Assembly (NCBI RefSeq): GCF_027596085.1
Contig: NC_072451.1
Span: forward strand, 12,944,618-13,008,617
Source of the DNA: Anoplopoma fimbria
Taxonomy: Eukaryota > Chordata > Actinopteri > Perciformes > Anoplopomatidae
Direction: 5' to 3'
Length of the DNA stretch: 64,000 nt
The notes under the pieces are model-generated. The model saw only the letters and a program-made list of their open reading frames with translations, was not told the origin of the DNA and searched no databases. Positions 1 to 11,030 of this stretch are shown one piece after another. Position 1 is the first letter of the stretch, and each line of letters begins with the position of its first letter. The position numbers and the translations under genes are program-made.

Positions 1-28
1 CGTGTGTGTGTTTGTGCACGTGTGGTAG

Positions 29-170
29 GTGTGAAGACTGGCACGCGAGTACCAGAAGGATCTCAATCAGTGACTCTTCAGCCCTGGTTGGTGGGGCTGA
101 CAGCTGTAATTGGTTTCCTCTTCATCGTCTTCATCATCCTGATCGTTCATAGACTTTTAAGGAAAAACTG
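29..170 (+). CDS. smim24: smim24-like transmembrane exon (gene cut by window start)
   Basis: Internal exon of a small single-pass membrane protein. The reading frame gives a short lumenal stretch, then LQPWLVGLTAVIGFLFIV and a further hydrophobic run ending in HRLLRKN, i.e. one membrane helix followed by a positively charged cytosolic edge. From memory of the family, human SMIM24 has LKPWLVGLAAVVGFLFIV at the same place, and this match is much closer than to its relative PDZK1IP1 (MAP17). The exon is bounded by GTAG at 25-28 after a GT-rich tract and by a GTTAGC donor at 171, and it ends in phase 2. The signal peptide and first exon lie outside the window. SMIM24 is also a neighbour of NFIC in human, which agrees with nfic lying downstream here. 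The exact acceptor is uncertain because other AGs follow closely. Confidence 0.6.
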
Positions 171-980
171 GTTAGCTACACACACACACAGTCTCACACA
201 CACAAAAGCTCATAATGCTCGGCATGATGCAGTTAGTTCAATTTACACATTTCACACAGCACCTGCTGTCACCTGTGCAGCCGATAGAGGGGCCTCTAAT
301 GCTGGTAAATTCAGCAGTTGTCTATCTGTCGTAGCCACACAGCCATACAGTTACACCACCAATAATGATCATGATCCACGATTGTGACCATCATCGTAGT
401 ATTGCACATCACACCAATACATGATGATCATTATTGAGCATGTAACATTCAAGAAGAATTTTGATGTTGTAATTCATCATCATTGTAGAACTACAGTACT
501 ACTGTACTAACTAGCTGTCAAATAAAAGTACCACTTAAAATAGTAAGTGGAATACAAGAGGAAAGTAGCATCGACAGGAGATACTCAAATACTTTGTATT
601 TGAGTTCAGCAGTTGTCTATCTGTCGTATTTGAGTATATCTACTCCATTAGTTTGTTAGTAATACAGTATATTAAATTGTGAATAAGCATAAGAACAGTA
701 CTTCTGCTTCAGGTTGCATTACGACTTTACTCAGTGGTGAAAGCTACGCAAGCATGGGATGAACTGAATGATAAACTCACTACAGTCTGTTGATGAATCA
801 AACAAAGCCTTCACTCCCAGGTGTCAACATTTTGAGAATAATGGACTCTTCTACCACCTTCATCATAGTCTTGTATCAGGATTCATACAGTATGACTTAC
901 TTTAACTCCTTGATAACTGCAGGACAAACAGGTGAAAGGAAGTGACTGACCTTTCTGTGTGTTGTTGCCTTGTGTTGCAG

Positions 981-1056
981 GGAGGATGAAGAGGGGTTGG
1001 GTTACGACAAAAAGGCTGAATGGCTGGCTGAAGGTGATAAACAAACCAGTCTGTAA
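981..1056 (+). CDS. smim24: smim24-like terminal coding exon
   Basis: This exon follows a CAG acceptor at 978-980. Joined to the upstream exon in phase 2 it completes a Trp codon and continues EDEEGLGYDKKAEWLAEG, then DKQTSL and a TAA stop at 1054-1056. The EDEE block directly after the membrane edge matches the acidic start of the SMIM24 cytosolic tail as I recall it. The tail is far shorter than the mammalian one and ends in T-S-L, which fits a class I PDZ-binding motif (S/T-x-hydrophobic); mammalian relatives of this family also end in such motifs. An alternative is that GT at 1034-1035 is used as a donor and the true C-terminus lies further on. The intron between the two exons is 810 bp. 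Confidence 0.5.
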
Positions 1057-1126
1057 AGACCCAATGGAAGAGCACATCAGTCACCAAATCCAAGTCCCCT
1101 CCTCATCGAGTGAAGACTATGGCTGC

Positions 1127-1132
1127 ATTAAA
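1127..1132 (+). terminator. candidate polyadenylation signal of the smim24-like gene
   Basis: ATTAAA, a common variant poly(A) signal, lies about 70 bp after the stop codon at 1054-1056. It is a weak call, because such hexamers are frequent in AT-rich DNA. Confidence 0.3.
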
Positions 1133-2859
1133 TTATAAATTCTCTTTTGCCATACTAAGTTTAGCGACATTATCGATGTCTCTGTTGATCTTTGATCAAA
1201 TAGTTATTTCCTTTTCCTTTTCAAATATAGAAAATATTGTTACTTTCAATTGTCAGAAATTGCACAGTTCATGTTGAATATTTCCAATGTATGGAATGTT
1301 GCAGCCATAAAATAAGTATTTTAGTTTGAATATTATCCTCCACATTCATAAACTGCTTTAGTTTTCTGTCACCACCAGGGGGTCTCATAACACATAAGAA
1401 GAAATGATAGAATGACTTGACTCTTTGCAAACAAATAAGGCTGTTTATGTGATATGACACCAAAACTCCCTGAATGGTCTGATGAGAATGAAAATTCTGT
1501 GAATTATATGCTGTAGCCTTTATGGTCATAAAATGTCAACCCAACTGATCATAAGTAGGGGTTCTCCACTACCATCAAAACAGCAAAAGAGGGAATATCT
1601 AATGCTGATCCCTCCAGATTGTTTCTGCAGAGAATCTATGACAAGAAGAAGAGAGGCTGGTCTGGAGGCTATCAGTGGAACAACATTTTGTCTTTATGGT
1701 TTATCCTTCCATTTGTGACTCATCTATTCACTGGCTTAGATTATCCTGCTGCTGCTCCAGTCAAAGAACTGGAATACTTCTATCACCTGCCATGATACGT
1801 AAAAGATCTATTGATCACAATTTCTGTCTCAGTTGTTAGTATTCCTGTCAAAATTCTGCCTGTTAAGCCCAATTCATCTCCAGCCGCTACACACTCTCCC
1901 TACCCACTACTACTTAATTTGCATGTTTGCGTTGAAAGTCCGCCATATCCCAAACCAATTTGCGGGGAGAGGAGGTGGGTTATAAAACCCTCCAACATGG
2001 AGTCAACATCAGCTGCCTTTACTGACCACGAGCAAACCCCTTTCATCTTTGTTGTGTAACATGCTCCTTACATATGTTCCATGGAACAACCCATTTGAAA
2101 ATATACTCGTAACTGCTCACAGTTAGATACTTAATATTTTCATACAGAAGTTAACAATTTTTGGGTTACATTTTGAATCAAATATATGCATATCTAGACT
2201 TGTTCATCTAGATATGTTCATTTGATTGTAAAGTACTGTTTATTTAAATGGACTGTTTCAGAAACTAAGCAGTTTTAATAATTGAGACCTGAAACTAGAA
2301 AATAGTTACCTGCCTGTTTTGAACCTCTGAATGATCTCTTTTGGCCTTTGGATTTCCTGCCCGCCCCTTTGGATTTGTTTAGACTGCCTTTTTCATCCTT
2401 GCATTCCTCATTACTTCCTCCTTCCTGTTTATCAATAAATGAATTCCATCCCTCTGCCTCTATTGTCTGCATTTGCTTCCTTCTCTTGTTTCCTTTATTC
2501 ACCAGCCATGTGTGACAAATTCTGCATTTGCAAGATTTAACCAACTAATAAACTAATGAAGTATTAGCAAAAGCTCGGCTGAAATACTAGTTTCTCTGGT
2601 TTTTGCTTAGTCTTTCCTTGTTTTGTTGCTGCTTAGAGCTTCTGTTACCTGCTTGTTACGAGCCTGCCATCTGGAATCTCATTCTGTAAGCCCATTTTCT
2701 TTATTACATTTTTTTTTCTTTTTTTGCTTCTACCTCCGAGTCTGCATTTGGGTCCTTCCACTGCTCCCTGAATCTTTAACCCGTGACAGTACTAGAATTT
2801 GTTTTCTCAAGGTTGGTTGGTTGGCTTGGCTTAGTTTAACAGATACAATGGTAGAGAGA
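1133..2859. other. intergenic, no gene seen
   Basis: Mostly AT-rich unique-looking sequence. No exon with a recognisable product was found on either strand. A CTCF-like string (CCACCAGGGGGTCT, imperfect) is at about 1372-1385. Confidence 0.5.
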
Positions 2860-3227
2860 GGCTGCACGGTGGTGTAGTGGTTAGCACCGTCGCCTCACAG
2901 CAAGAGGGGCCCGGGTTCAATTCCCGGCTAGACAACCTTCTGTGTGGAGTTTGCATGTTCTCCCCGTGTCAGTGTGGGTTCTCTCCGGGTTCTCCGGCTT
3001 CCTCCCACAGTCCAAAGACATGCATCTTAGGTTAATTGATGACACCGTAGGTGTGAATGTGAGCGGTTGTCTGTCTATATATGTCAGCCCTGTGATAGGC
3101 TGGCGACCTGTCCAGGGTGTACCCTGCCTTCGCCCATTGACAGCTGGGATCGGCTCCAGCACCCCTGCGACCCTTAACTGGATAAGCGGTTACGGAAGAT
3201 GGATGATTCTGGATGGATGGATGATTC
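2860..3227 (+). mobile_element. tRNA-derived SINE, copy 1
   Basis: The head carries RNA polymerase III promoter boxes: A box TGGTGTAGTGG at 2870-2880 and B box GGTTCAATTCC at 2914-2924. A conserved body follows (CTCCCCGTGTCAG..., CCTCCCACAGTCCAAAGAC, GGCGACCTGTCCAGGGTG). The 3' end has GGATAAGCGGTTACGGAAG and a short GGATGGAT tail. At least four other full or partial copies occur in the window (12236, 19889, 20208, and 40899 with 41578). The spurious open frames on both strands of these copies share the same peptide because the element is repeated, and they are not genes. Confidence 0.85.
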
Positions 3228-3816
3228 TGCAGTGAAAGACTGAGAATTAGGAGATAAAGGGCAGAAAAAGACCAAGAGGCCACTATTGTGTTGCTGTTGG
3301 ATGTAAAAATAGGCTTTATAATGTTAAAACCAAAGACAAAATAGTCAATTTTATAAACTACTGCTGAAACTGAGAGCAGTACTGCAGCATTGGCTAGCTG
3401 CACTGAAGAGAAAAAGCCATCCTATGGGCACTGACTCCTGCTGCAGCCAACTCTGTCCCCCATTTCCCGTCCTAGTCGATGGCCGGTTCATATGAATAAA
3501 TAAAACCTGAATTCACAAACATGTAGGAAATTTCTAACGTTAGTTTCAGCAAATTATTTGTCTATATTAGCCATCGTTGCTTACTGTTACTAGCTGGTCT
3601 GTTGAGGTGTCTCTCGGTAAAATCATGTTAGATGGTAGCATCTCCTAAATTACATAGTAGTTACTGTGGACTACCTACAAATATCAACACGAGGCACACA
3701 AGGCACACAAGGCAACTTACACTCATTGGTGGGGCCGTGCTAATGACTTCCTCATTAATCTGCTTACCACTCTTATTATATGAATCATTTATGTCATATG
3801 TATTGAATATTTTGAA
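3228..3816. other. intergenic, no gene seen
   Basis: No exon or element was recognised. A small direct repetition of GAGGCACACAAGGCACACAA type occurs near 3692-3712. Confidence 0.4.
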
Positions 3817-4050
3817 CCCATGACATCTATTGCATTTCTGTACATCCTGGGAGAAGAATCCCTCCTCTGTTGTATTTTTCCTGTGCCGATCAGAGGGTTC
3901 CGGGACAGAGGATGTTGCATGTGTACATATTATAAAGCCCTCTGAGGTAAATTTGTAATTTGTGATTTTGGGCTATTTTTGGAAGCGGGATAGGATGACC
4001 CCATTCACCAACGAGTAACCCTGAACCCATTTTTCTCTGAATAAAGACGT
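3817..4050 (-). mobile_element. teleost interspersed repeat, truncated reverse copy
   Basis: Read on the minus strand this has the blocks of the element at 44270-44990: a 'caaatttgcctcagagggct'-like start, the run including TGTACACATGC, and a 'gagaagaatccctcct' equivalent. Both copies also share a block around GACATCTATTGCAT. The element has no ORF. I recognise it as a high-copy fish repeat but cannot name its class. Confidence 0.55.
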
Positions 4051-4399
4051 TTTAACTATCTGGTTTAACATGTTCACTGCAGAGGTGACCCTCAGCTCTC
4101 CATTAAGGTGTGTCTTAAATTAATTCACTTCTTCCTCCTTTCAAATTTTTTCGGTAATTCAAACGAGTTGACCAATTTGTTTTCATAAATCCTGGAATCT
4201 AGAAAATATGCATTTGCAGCAAGGGAAAGCTAGCCCTCTAACTGTAGGCTGTGGTAAGAACATTTTTTAACATGTTTGAATTGTTCACAAACAATTCTCT
4301 GATATGACTGTACCCTGACTTTAAGCTTTACTGTGGTCCTTTTCCTGTTTTAGGAATTCTTCTTAGGATTATTTTCATCAAGTTTTAATAACGGTGGGA

Positions 4400-7300
4400 T
4401 GTGTCTGTAGCCAGTTTCTGCTTTCTCTGTCACGGTAGCCATTATCTGCTTTCTCTCTGACTGTAGCCAGTGTCTGCTAGAACTTCTTTCTTTATCCTGT
4501 GGCTGCTGTAGCTTTGTCTATAGCCAATGTGAGATGTAACTTCGTCTTTAGCCAGTGTCTGCTGTAACTTTGTCTGTAGCCAATGTGTGATGTAACTTCG
4601 TCTGTAGCCAGTGTCTGCTGTAACTGTGTCTGAAGCCAGTGTGTGCTGTTACTGTGTCTGAAGCCTGTGTGTGCTATACCTCTGTCTTTAACCAGTGTCT
4701 GTTAAAACTTTGTCTGTAGCTAGTGTCTGCTTATACTGTATGTAGCCAGTGTCTGCAATAGCTGTGTCTGTAGCCACTTTCTGCTTTCTCTGTGTCTTTA
4801 GCCAGTGTCTGCTTTTACTGTGTCTGCAGAAAATGTCTCCTGTAACTGTGTCTGTAGCCAGTGTCTGCGTTCTCTGTGTCTGTTGCCATTGTCTGATGTA
4901 ACTATCTCTGTAGCCTGTGTCTGCTGAAACTTTGTCTGTAGCCAGTGTTTGCTATAACTTTGTCTTTAACCAGTGTCTACTGTAGCTTTGTCTGTAGTCA
5001 GTGTCTGTTGCAGCTGTGTCTGTAGGCAGTGCCTGCTGTAACTGTGTCTGTAGAAAATGTCTGCTGTGATTGTTTCTGTAGCAAGTAACTGCTTTCTCTG
5101 TGTCTGTAGCAGGTGTCTGCTTTCTATGTTACTGTAGCCATTGTCTGCGTTCTCTGTGTCTATAGCCAGTGTCTGCTGAAACTTTGTCTGTAGCCAGTGT
5201 CTGTTGTAAATGGGTCTGTAGCCAATATCTGCTATCTCTGTGTCTGAAGCCATTGTCTGATATAACTTTGTCTGTAGCCAGTGTCTGCTGTAACTGAGTC
5301 ATTGGGAGGGGTCTGTTGTAACTGTCTGTAGCCAGTGTGGGCTGTTACTGTGTCTGTAGCCAGTGTTTGCTATAACTTTGTCTTTAACCAGTGTCTACTG
5401 TAACTTTGTCTGTAGCCAGTGTCTGTTGCAGCTGTGTCTGTAGGCAGTGCCTGCTGTAACTGTGTCTGTAGAAAATGTCTGCTGTGATTGTTTCTGTAGC
5501 AAGTAACTGCTTTATCTGTGTCTGTAGCAGGTGTCTGCTTTCTATGTTACTGTAGCCATTGTCTGCGTTCTCTGTGTCTATAGCCAGTGTCTGCTGAAAC
5601 TTTGTCTGTAGCAAGTGTCTCCTATAATTGTGTCTTTAGCCAGTGTCTGCTGTAACTTTGTCTGTAGCCAGTGTCTGCTTTCTCTGTCTGTAGCCAGCAT
5701 CTACTGTATCTTTCTCTGTAGCCAGTGTCTGCTTTCTCTGTCTGTAGCCAGCATCTACTGTATCTTTCTCTGTAGCCAGTGTCTGCTGTGACTGTGTCTG
5801 TAGCCACTGTCTGCTTTATCTGTGTCTGTAGCCAGTGGCTGCTTCCTCTCTGTCTGTAGCCAGTGTCTGCTTTCTCTGTGTCTCTAGCAAGTTTTTACTG
5901 CCGATGTCGCTGTAGCCTGTGTCCTTTGTAACTGTGTTTTAGCCAGTGTCTGCTTTCTCTGTCTGTTGCCAGTGTTTGCTGTAAATGTGTCTTTAGCCAG
6001 TGTCTGCTTTCTCTGTGACTGTAGCTATTGTCTGCGTTCTCTCTGCCTGTAGCCAGGGTCTGCTAGAACTTTGTATTTAGCCAGTGTCTGCTGTAACTGT
6101 GTCCATAGTCAGTGTCTGCTTAATATGTTTCTTTACCCAGTGTCTTCTGTAACTGTGTCTGTAGCCAGTGTCTGATTTAACTGTGCCTGTAGCCAGTGTG
6201 CTGTAACAGTATGTAGCCAGTGTGTGCTGTAGCCATCTGCTGTAACTGTATGTAGCTAGTGTCTGCTTTAGCTGTGTCTGTAGCAAGTGTCTGATGTAAC
6301 TGTGTCTGTTGCCAGTGTCTGTGTTATTTGTGTCTGTAGCCAGTGTCTGTGTTATCTGTGTCTGTAGCCAGTGTCTGCTGTAACTGTTTTTGTAGCCAGT
6401 GTCTGTAACCAGTTTCTGCTTTAACTGTTTCTGTAGCCAGTGTCTGCTTTATCTGTGTCGATAGCCAGTGTCTGCTTTCTCTTTATCTGTGGCCAGTGTC
6501 AGCTGTAACTGTCTGAGGCCAATATCTACTATAACTGTCTTGAGCCAGTTTCTGCTACAACTGTTTCTGTAGCCAATGTGTGCTGTAACTTTGTCTATAG
6601 CCAGTGTCTGTTTTCTTTGTGTCTATAGCCAGTGTCTGCTTTCTCTTTGTCTGTAGCCAGTGTCTGAATTAACTGTGTCCGTAGCCAATGTCTGCTGTAA
6701 CTGTTTGCAGCCTGTGTCTGCTGTAACTTTCTCTGTAACCAGTTTCTGCTTTAACTGTGTCTGTAACCAGTGTCTACTGTAACTCTATCTGTAACCATTG
6801 TCTACTGTAACTTTGTCTGTAGTCAGTGTTTGCTGTAACTGTGTCTTGATTCAGTGTCTGCTATAACTGTATATGTAGCCAGTGTTTCCTGTAATTGTGT
6901 CTGTTGCCAGTGTCTATTCTAACTTTGTCTGTAGCCAGTGTCTGCTGCATCTTTCTCTGTTGCCAGTGTCTGCTGTAACTGTGTCTGTAGCCAGTGTCTG
7001 TGTTATTTGTGTCTGTAACCAGTGTCTGTGTTATCTGTGTCTGTAGCCAGTGTCTGCTGTAACTTTGTCTGTAGCCAGTGTCTGCTGTAACTGTTTTTGT
7101 AGCCAGTGTCTACTGTAACTGTCTGTAACCTGTGTCTGCTGTAACTTTGTCTGTAGCCAGTGTCTGTGAAACTTTTTGTTGCCAGTGTCTGCTTTCTCTG
7201 TGTCTTTAGCCAGCGTGTGCTTTCTCTGCATCCGTAGCCAGTGTCTGCTGTAACTGTGTCTGTAGCCAGTGTTTGCTGTAACTGTATATGTAGCCAGTGT

Positions 7301-8335
7301 AGGCTTTCTCTTTGTCTTGAGCCAGTGTCTGCAAAACTGTGTCTGTAGCCAGTGGGTGCTGTAACTTTGTCTATAGCCAGTGTCTGCTTTCTCTTTGTCT
7401 CTAGCCAGTGTCTGAATTAACTGTGTCCGTGGCCAGTGTTGGCTGTAACTATGTCTGTAGCCATTGTCTGCTTTCTTTGTGTTTGTATCCAGTGTCTCCG
7501 AAGCTGTGTCTGTAGCCAGTTTCTGCTGTAGCCGCATCTGTAGCCAGTATCTTGTGTAACTGTGTTTATAAATGGTGTCTGCTTTCTCTCTGTCTGTAGC
7601 TAGTGTCTGCTGTAACATTATCTGTAACCAGTGTTTGCTGCAACTGTGTCTGTAGCCAGTTTCTGCTGTAACCGCATCTGTAGCCAGTATCTGCTATAAC
7701 TGTGTCTATAACCAGTGTCTGCTTTCTCTGTGTTGATAGCCAGTGTCTGCTTTCTCTTTGTCTGTGGCCAGTGTCAGCTGTAACTGTGTCTGAGGCCAGT
7801 ATCTACTATAACTGTGTCTTGAGCCAGTTTCTGCTATAACTGTTTCTGTAGCCAGTGTGTGCTGTAACTTTGTCTATAGCCAGTGTCGGTTTTCTTTGTG
7901 TCTATAGCCAGTGTCTGCTTTCTCTTTGTCTGTAGCCAGTGTCTGAATTAACTGTGTCCGTGGCCAGTGTTGGCTGTAACTGTGTCTGAAGCCAGTGTGT
8001 GCTGTAACTATGTCCGTAGCCAATGTCTGCTGTAACTGTGTTTGCAGCCTGTGTCTGCTGTAACTTTCTCTGTAACCAGTTCCTGCTTTAACTGTGTCTG
8101 TAACCAGTGTCTACTGTAACTCTGTCTGTAACCATTGTCTACTGTAACTTTGTTTGTAGTCAGTGTTTGCTGTAACTGTGTCTGTAGCCAGTGTTTGCTG
8201 TAACTGTGTCTGTAGCCAGTGTCTGTTCTAACTTTGTCCGTAGCCAGTGTCTGCTGCATCTTTCTCTGTTGCCAGTGTCTGCTGTAACTGTGTCTGTAGC
8301 TAGTGTCTGTTTTTTCTGTGTCTGTAGCTGTTTGT
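4400..8335. repeat. about 3.9-kb minisatellite, 28-bp unit
   Basis: Over a hundred degenerate tandem units. A typical unit is GCCAGTGTCTGCTGTAAC followed by a TTTGTCTGTA-like end, 28 bp in all; 24-27-bp variants with GCTTTCTCTGTCTGTA also occur. Higher-order duplications are visible. The block near 4941-5190 recurs almost unchanged at 5359-5608 (shift 418 bp, about 15 units). A 54-bp pair lies at about 5668-5775. Blocks from about 6706-6845 recur at about 8045-8180. Because 28 is not a multiple of three, three units make an 84-bp, 28-codon period on the minus strand, giving stop-poor frames with peptides such as SRHWLQTQLQQTLATD. These are by-products of the repeat. Confidence 0.92.
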
Positions 8336-10940
8336 AGAGAGGGCTGTTCTGCTCTGTCATTCTGTAATTGTTAGGTCTGTTTGGGTCAGGGGTTTGGGTA
8401 ATGGAGACTGTGTGTGTATGTATGTGTTTGTGTGTGTGCATTCTATCCTGTAATTTTCTCTCTTTATATTCTCTCTGTTGTTCTTCCGGACCAATACTGT
8501 GATGGCTTTGGGATTCTATATTTAAGCCTGATTGGCTGGATGTTTACAACTCTGAGGGAGGTTAATTGCTAATTACCTGGGGGGATTACTAATTACAAGA
8601 TTGTGTTTTGGTTTACAGTATGTATATTTATGTGGTGGCAGGTGGGCTGTCTCACATTGCTAAATCCTTACGTTAAAGTTTCTGTTTTCTCGTCTCCTGC
8701 AGCAGTAAATAGAATGACGAAAATCGACTGAAAAGAACAATAAAGAGCAATGCTTCCATAAATAATGATGCCAGTTAAAAGCAAGCCTAAAACAGAAGGT
8801 TGACATTTGGTAGAGTAGTCCTGACCGTCTCCACAGTAGGCTGTGGTTAGTCTGATCCAGAAACCTCAAGCCCTCAGCTGAAAGGCTCTAGCTCTGTGGG
8901 CTGACATAGACACCAACCTGACCACACTGTTGCCACACCCTGAAAAACCAGCGGTCCTCCACACAAGGGTTCTCTGCTGAGGGTAATAGCACTGTGAAAA
9001 GGTTGGTTTACAAAGAACTTCTAAGTTCATGGTGGTCCAGAGCATTAGCAAAGCAGCAAACAACCATTAGCTATTTAAAGATCAGTGGCGGCTGTTGAAT
9101 CAAATTGGGGAGGACAGAAGGAAAATCAATCCATGGCTTCATGTTTTTTGATCTTATTAATTTTCTTACTTTCCACCTCCATTTTATGTATGGGCTGAGG
9201 GCTTCTTGATATATGTCCTCCCAAGTTCCTAATTTGTGTTTTTCACAGGGGAGGCTTACACGTCTTACTGATTTAAATTTTTTTATTCAGTAAATATTTG
9301 AAACTGAAAAGCACTCTTCACATCTCTACTTTCTTATATTTGAGGAAAAATCAAGCAGTAAACAATGGCTTACAGGATTTCTTAAAACAATCACTGCAGG
9401 CTCTGAATGGGAATGAACCTTGTGTCTGTAATGTTTCACTAGAAGCCTGCCAATGAACTGCTGTGCATCAGTCCGTTGCAAGCTACTGCTAGTAAAAAAC
9501 AAAGAAAAATGGACGTATGGATGTAAATCTAAAAAATGTAAAAAAAAAAAAGGTAAAGTTAGACTCTTTTGTAAAATGGATTTTTAGTGATGTGTTTAAA
9601 AGAAGCCCACAATTGGCATGTTCTTATTTATTTTCTAATGTGCTACTATGTTCTGTGCTACTGCCATTTTGTCCAGACATACAGTGGTAGAGAAATGAAG
9701 ATGACCTTTGGAAATGATCATTGGACTGACACCATGTCTGTATTGTATACTGGCTGTTGATTGGTAACGACTGAAGCTGGGACGTCCATTTACTGTAAAA
9801 TCCAGTATTACGAGAAGCATCTGCTCATTTAGAATATTTGTGCTTTCTTAGGGTTCTCAACAAAAATGAATGGTTTCAGTACAAAGTAACAGAATCATGT
9901 GAGGTCCCATGCAGAACCCTTTTGGTTCAGAGGGTGTTAGGAAGATAGAAAGAAGGAGAGACAAACAGAGTAAAAGGGCAGTGCCATTACTTTAAGAAGG
10001 GCACTGAGGCACAGTGGATAGACAGACAGACCATGTCATGTTAAAAACGGGTTTGACCTAATTTGTGTTTTGGCTGGTTGGTTATTGGTGCTGGTTTTTC
10101 CCAAATTGAATCAGATAGAGGGACTGTTGAGCAGGTGCTGAGAGACGCTTGACAAAAAACATTGGGATCTCATAAGGACTCTAAAAGATCTAACAGCATA
10201 CTACAGAGTGGTCTGTGGGGGTGATCAGAGGAGGCCTAATTAACAAAAGCTGTACGTCTTGTGGAGTTTTGCCTGAATAGAAGACCACAGCTCTGAGTGG
10301 CAGGTAAGAGGCTTGGTGAATAAAGAAAAAACTGCTAGAAGTTGAACACATGGTGGACAGGGACTTGTGAAAGTCTCTACCCTCAGTGTTTGGTTCAGCG
10401 GGAGTCCAGCAGGACGGAGAGGAGGAACGGAGCTGATTCAGGCTGGCTCTGTAGTTCAAGGTATGTTTTAAATTGTGTAGGCTGTGTGGTTCAAACTAAG
10501 TAAATAATCTGTTGTTGGAGTTCCTGAGACTGGATTAATGTGTTGAATCAGGAGCACAGACTTACGCACTATTACATTATCACATCATCAATATAAACTC
10601 TTTTATTTGACTGGAAGTAAAACATTGGAGACCTTATTTTTTTATTGGGGCTGAGGTTCTGGAAGCAAAGCACCTCTAAAGAACTTTATCTTTGTGTAAG
10701 GAATTAGAGCAGCGCTACAACTGGGATCTACAAGGACTGTAATCTACCAGGACTGGAATCTTCAAGGACTGGGGTCTTCAAGGACTGGAACTGAAGACAA
10801 ACAGGACAGAATCAACAATACTGAGAAAAGGAGCAAAAGCACAACCACGTACTGCTTGTCGGTTGGATTTACCACAGATCCTGTTTTCTCCAAAAGCTGT
10901 CTTTGTTTGACATTTTGACAGCTCCTCTGTTGTCATAGCG
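8336..10940. other. intergenic and probable 5' flank of distal nfic exon
   Basis: No firm gene. A fragment near 9083 begins CAGTGGCGGCTG, reminiscent of hAT-type transposon ends. A possible non-coding upstream exon for nfic could end at 10460, where TTCAAG is followed by a strong GTATGT donor; this is inference only. A minus-strand membrane-helix-like open frame at 8672-8865 is discussed under findings. Nothing else could be assigned. Confidence 0.35.
10728..10795. repeat. short tandem repeat in presumed nfic 5' UTR
   Basis: Three to four imperfect units built on AAGGACTGGAATCTTC sit about 150-210 bp upstream of the distal nfic start codon. Confidence 0.5.
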
Positions 10941-11030
10941 ATGTCAGCTACACCAGGAGGTTGCGGTGAGGCAGACAGCTCAGTAAAGTGGCAACTATGT
11001 TATGATGTCACTGCCAAGACATGGTGGATG
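10941..11030 (+). CDS. nfic: nfic alternative first coding exon (distal, TWWM type)
   Basis: Thirty codons starting at ATG 10941 and ending in KWQLCYDVTAKTWWM exactly at a strong GTGAGT donor (11031). The last codon is ATG and the exon ends in phase 0, so splicing to the exon at 42718 gives TWWM followed by [12 protein letters not shown]. Human NFIA has an isoform whose first exon ends KWQLCYDISARTWWM and joins DEFHPF in the same way, so this is the orthologous type of alternative NFI amino terminus. It lies 26.8 kb upstream of the proximal first exon, implying a separate promoter upstream of 10.9 kb, which I could not pinpoint. The residues ahead of the conserved block (MSATPGGCGEADSS) differ from the mammalian ones. 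Confidence 0.88.

Noticed and set aside
2870..2924. tRNA gene at the SINE heads (also 12246 and 13362)
   Set aside because: The polymerase III A and B boxes are present, but the cloverleaf stems do not pair and each is followed by a SINE body, so these are SINE promoters.
4400..8335. CRISPR-like appearance of the regularly repeated block
   Set aside because: Units are contiguous and degenerate with no unique spacers, and the context is vertebrate.
4966..8441. Minus-strand open frames of 60-195 codons with SRHWLQTQ-type peptides
   Set aside because: They are translations of the 28-bp minisatellite read through its 84-bp frame cycle, with no splice structure or family match.
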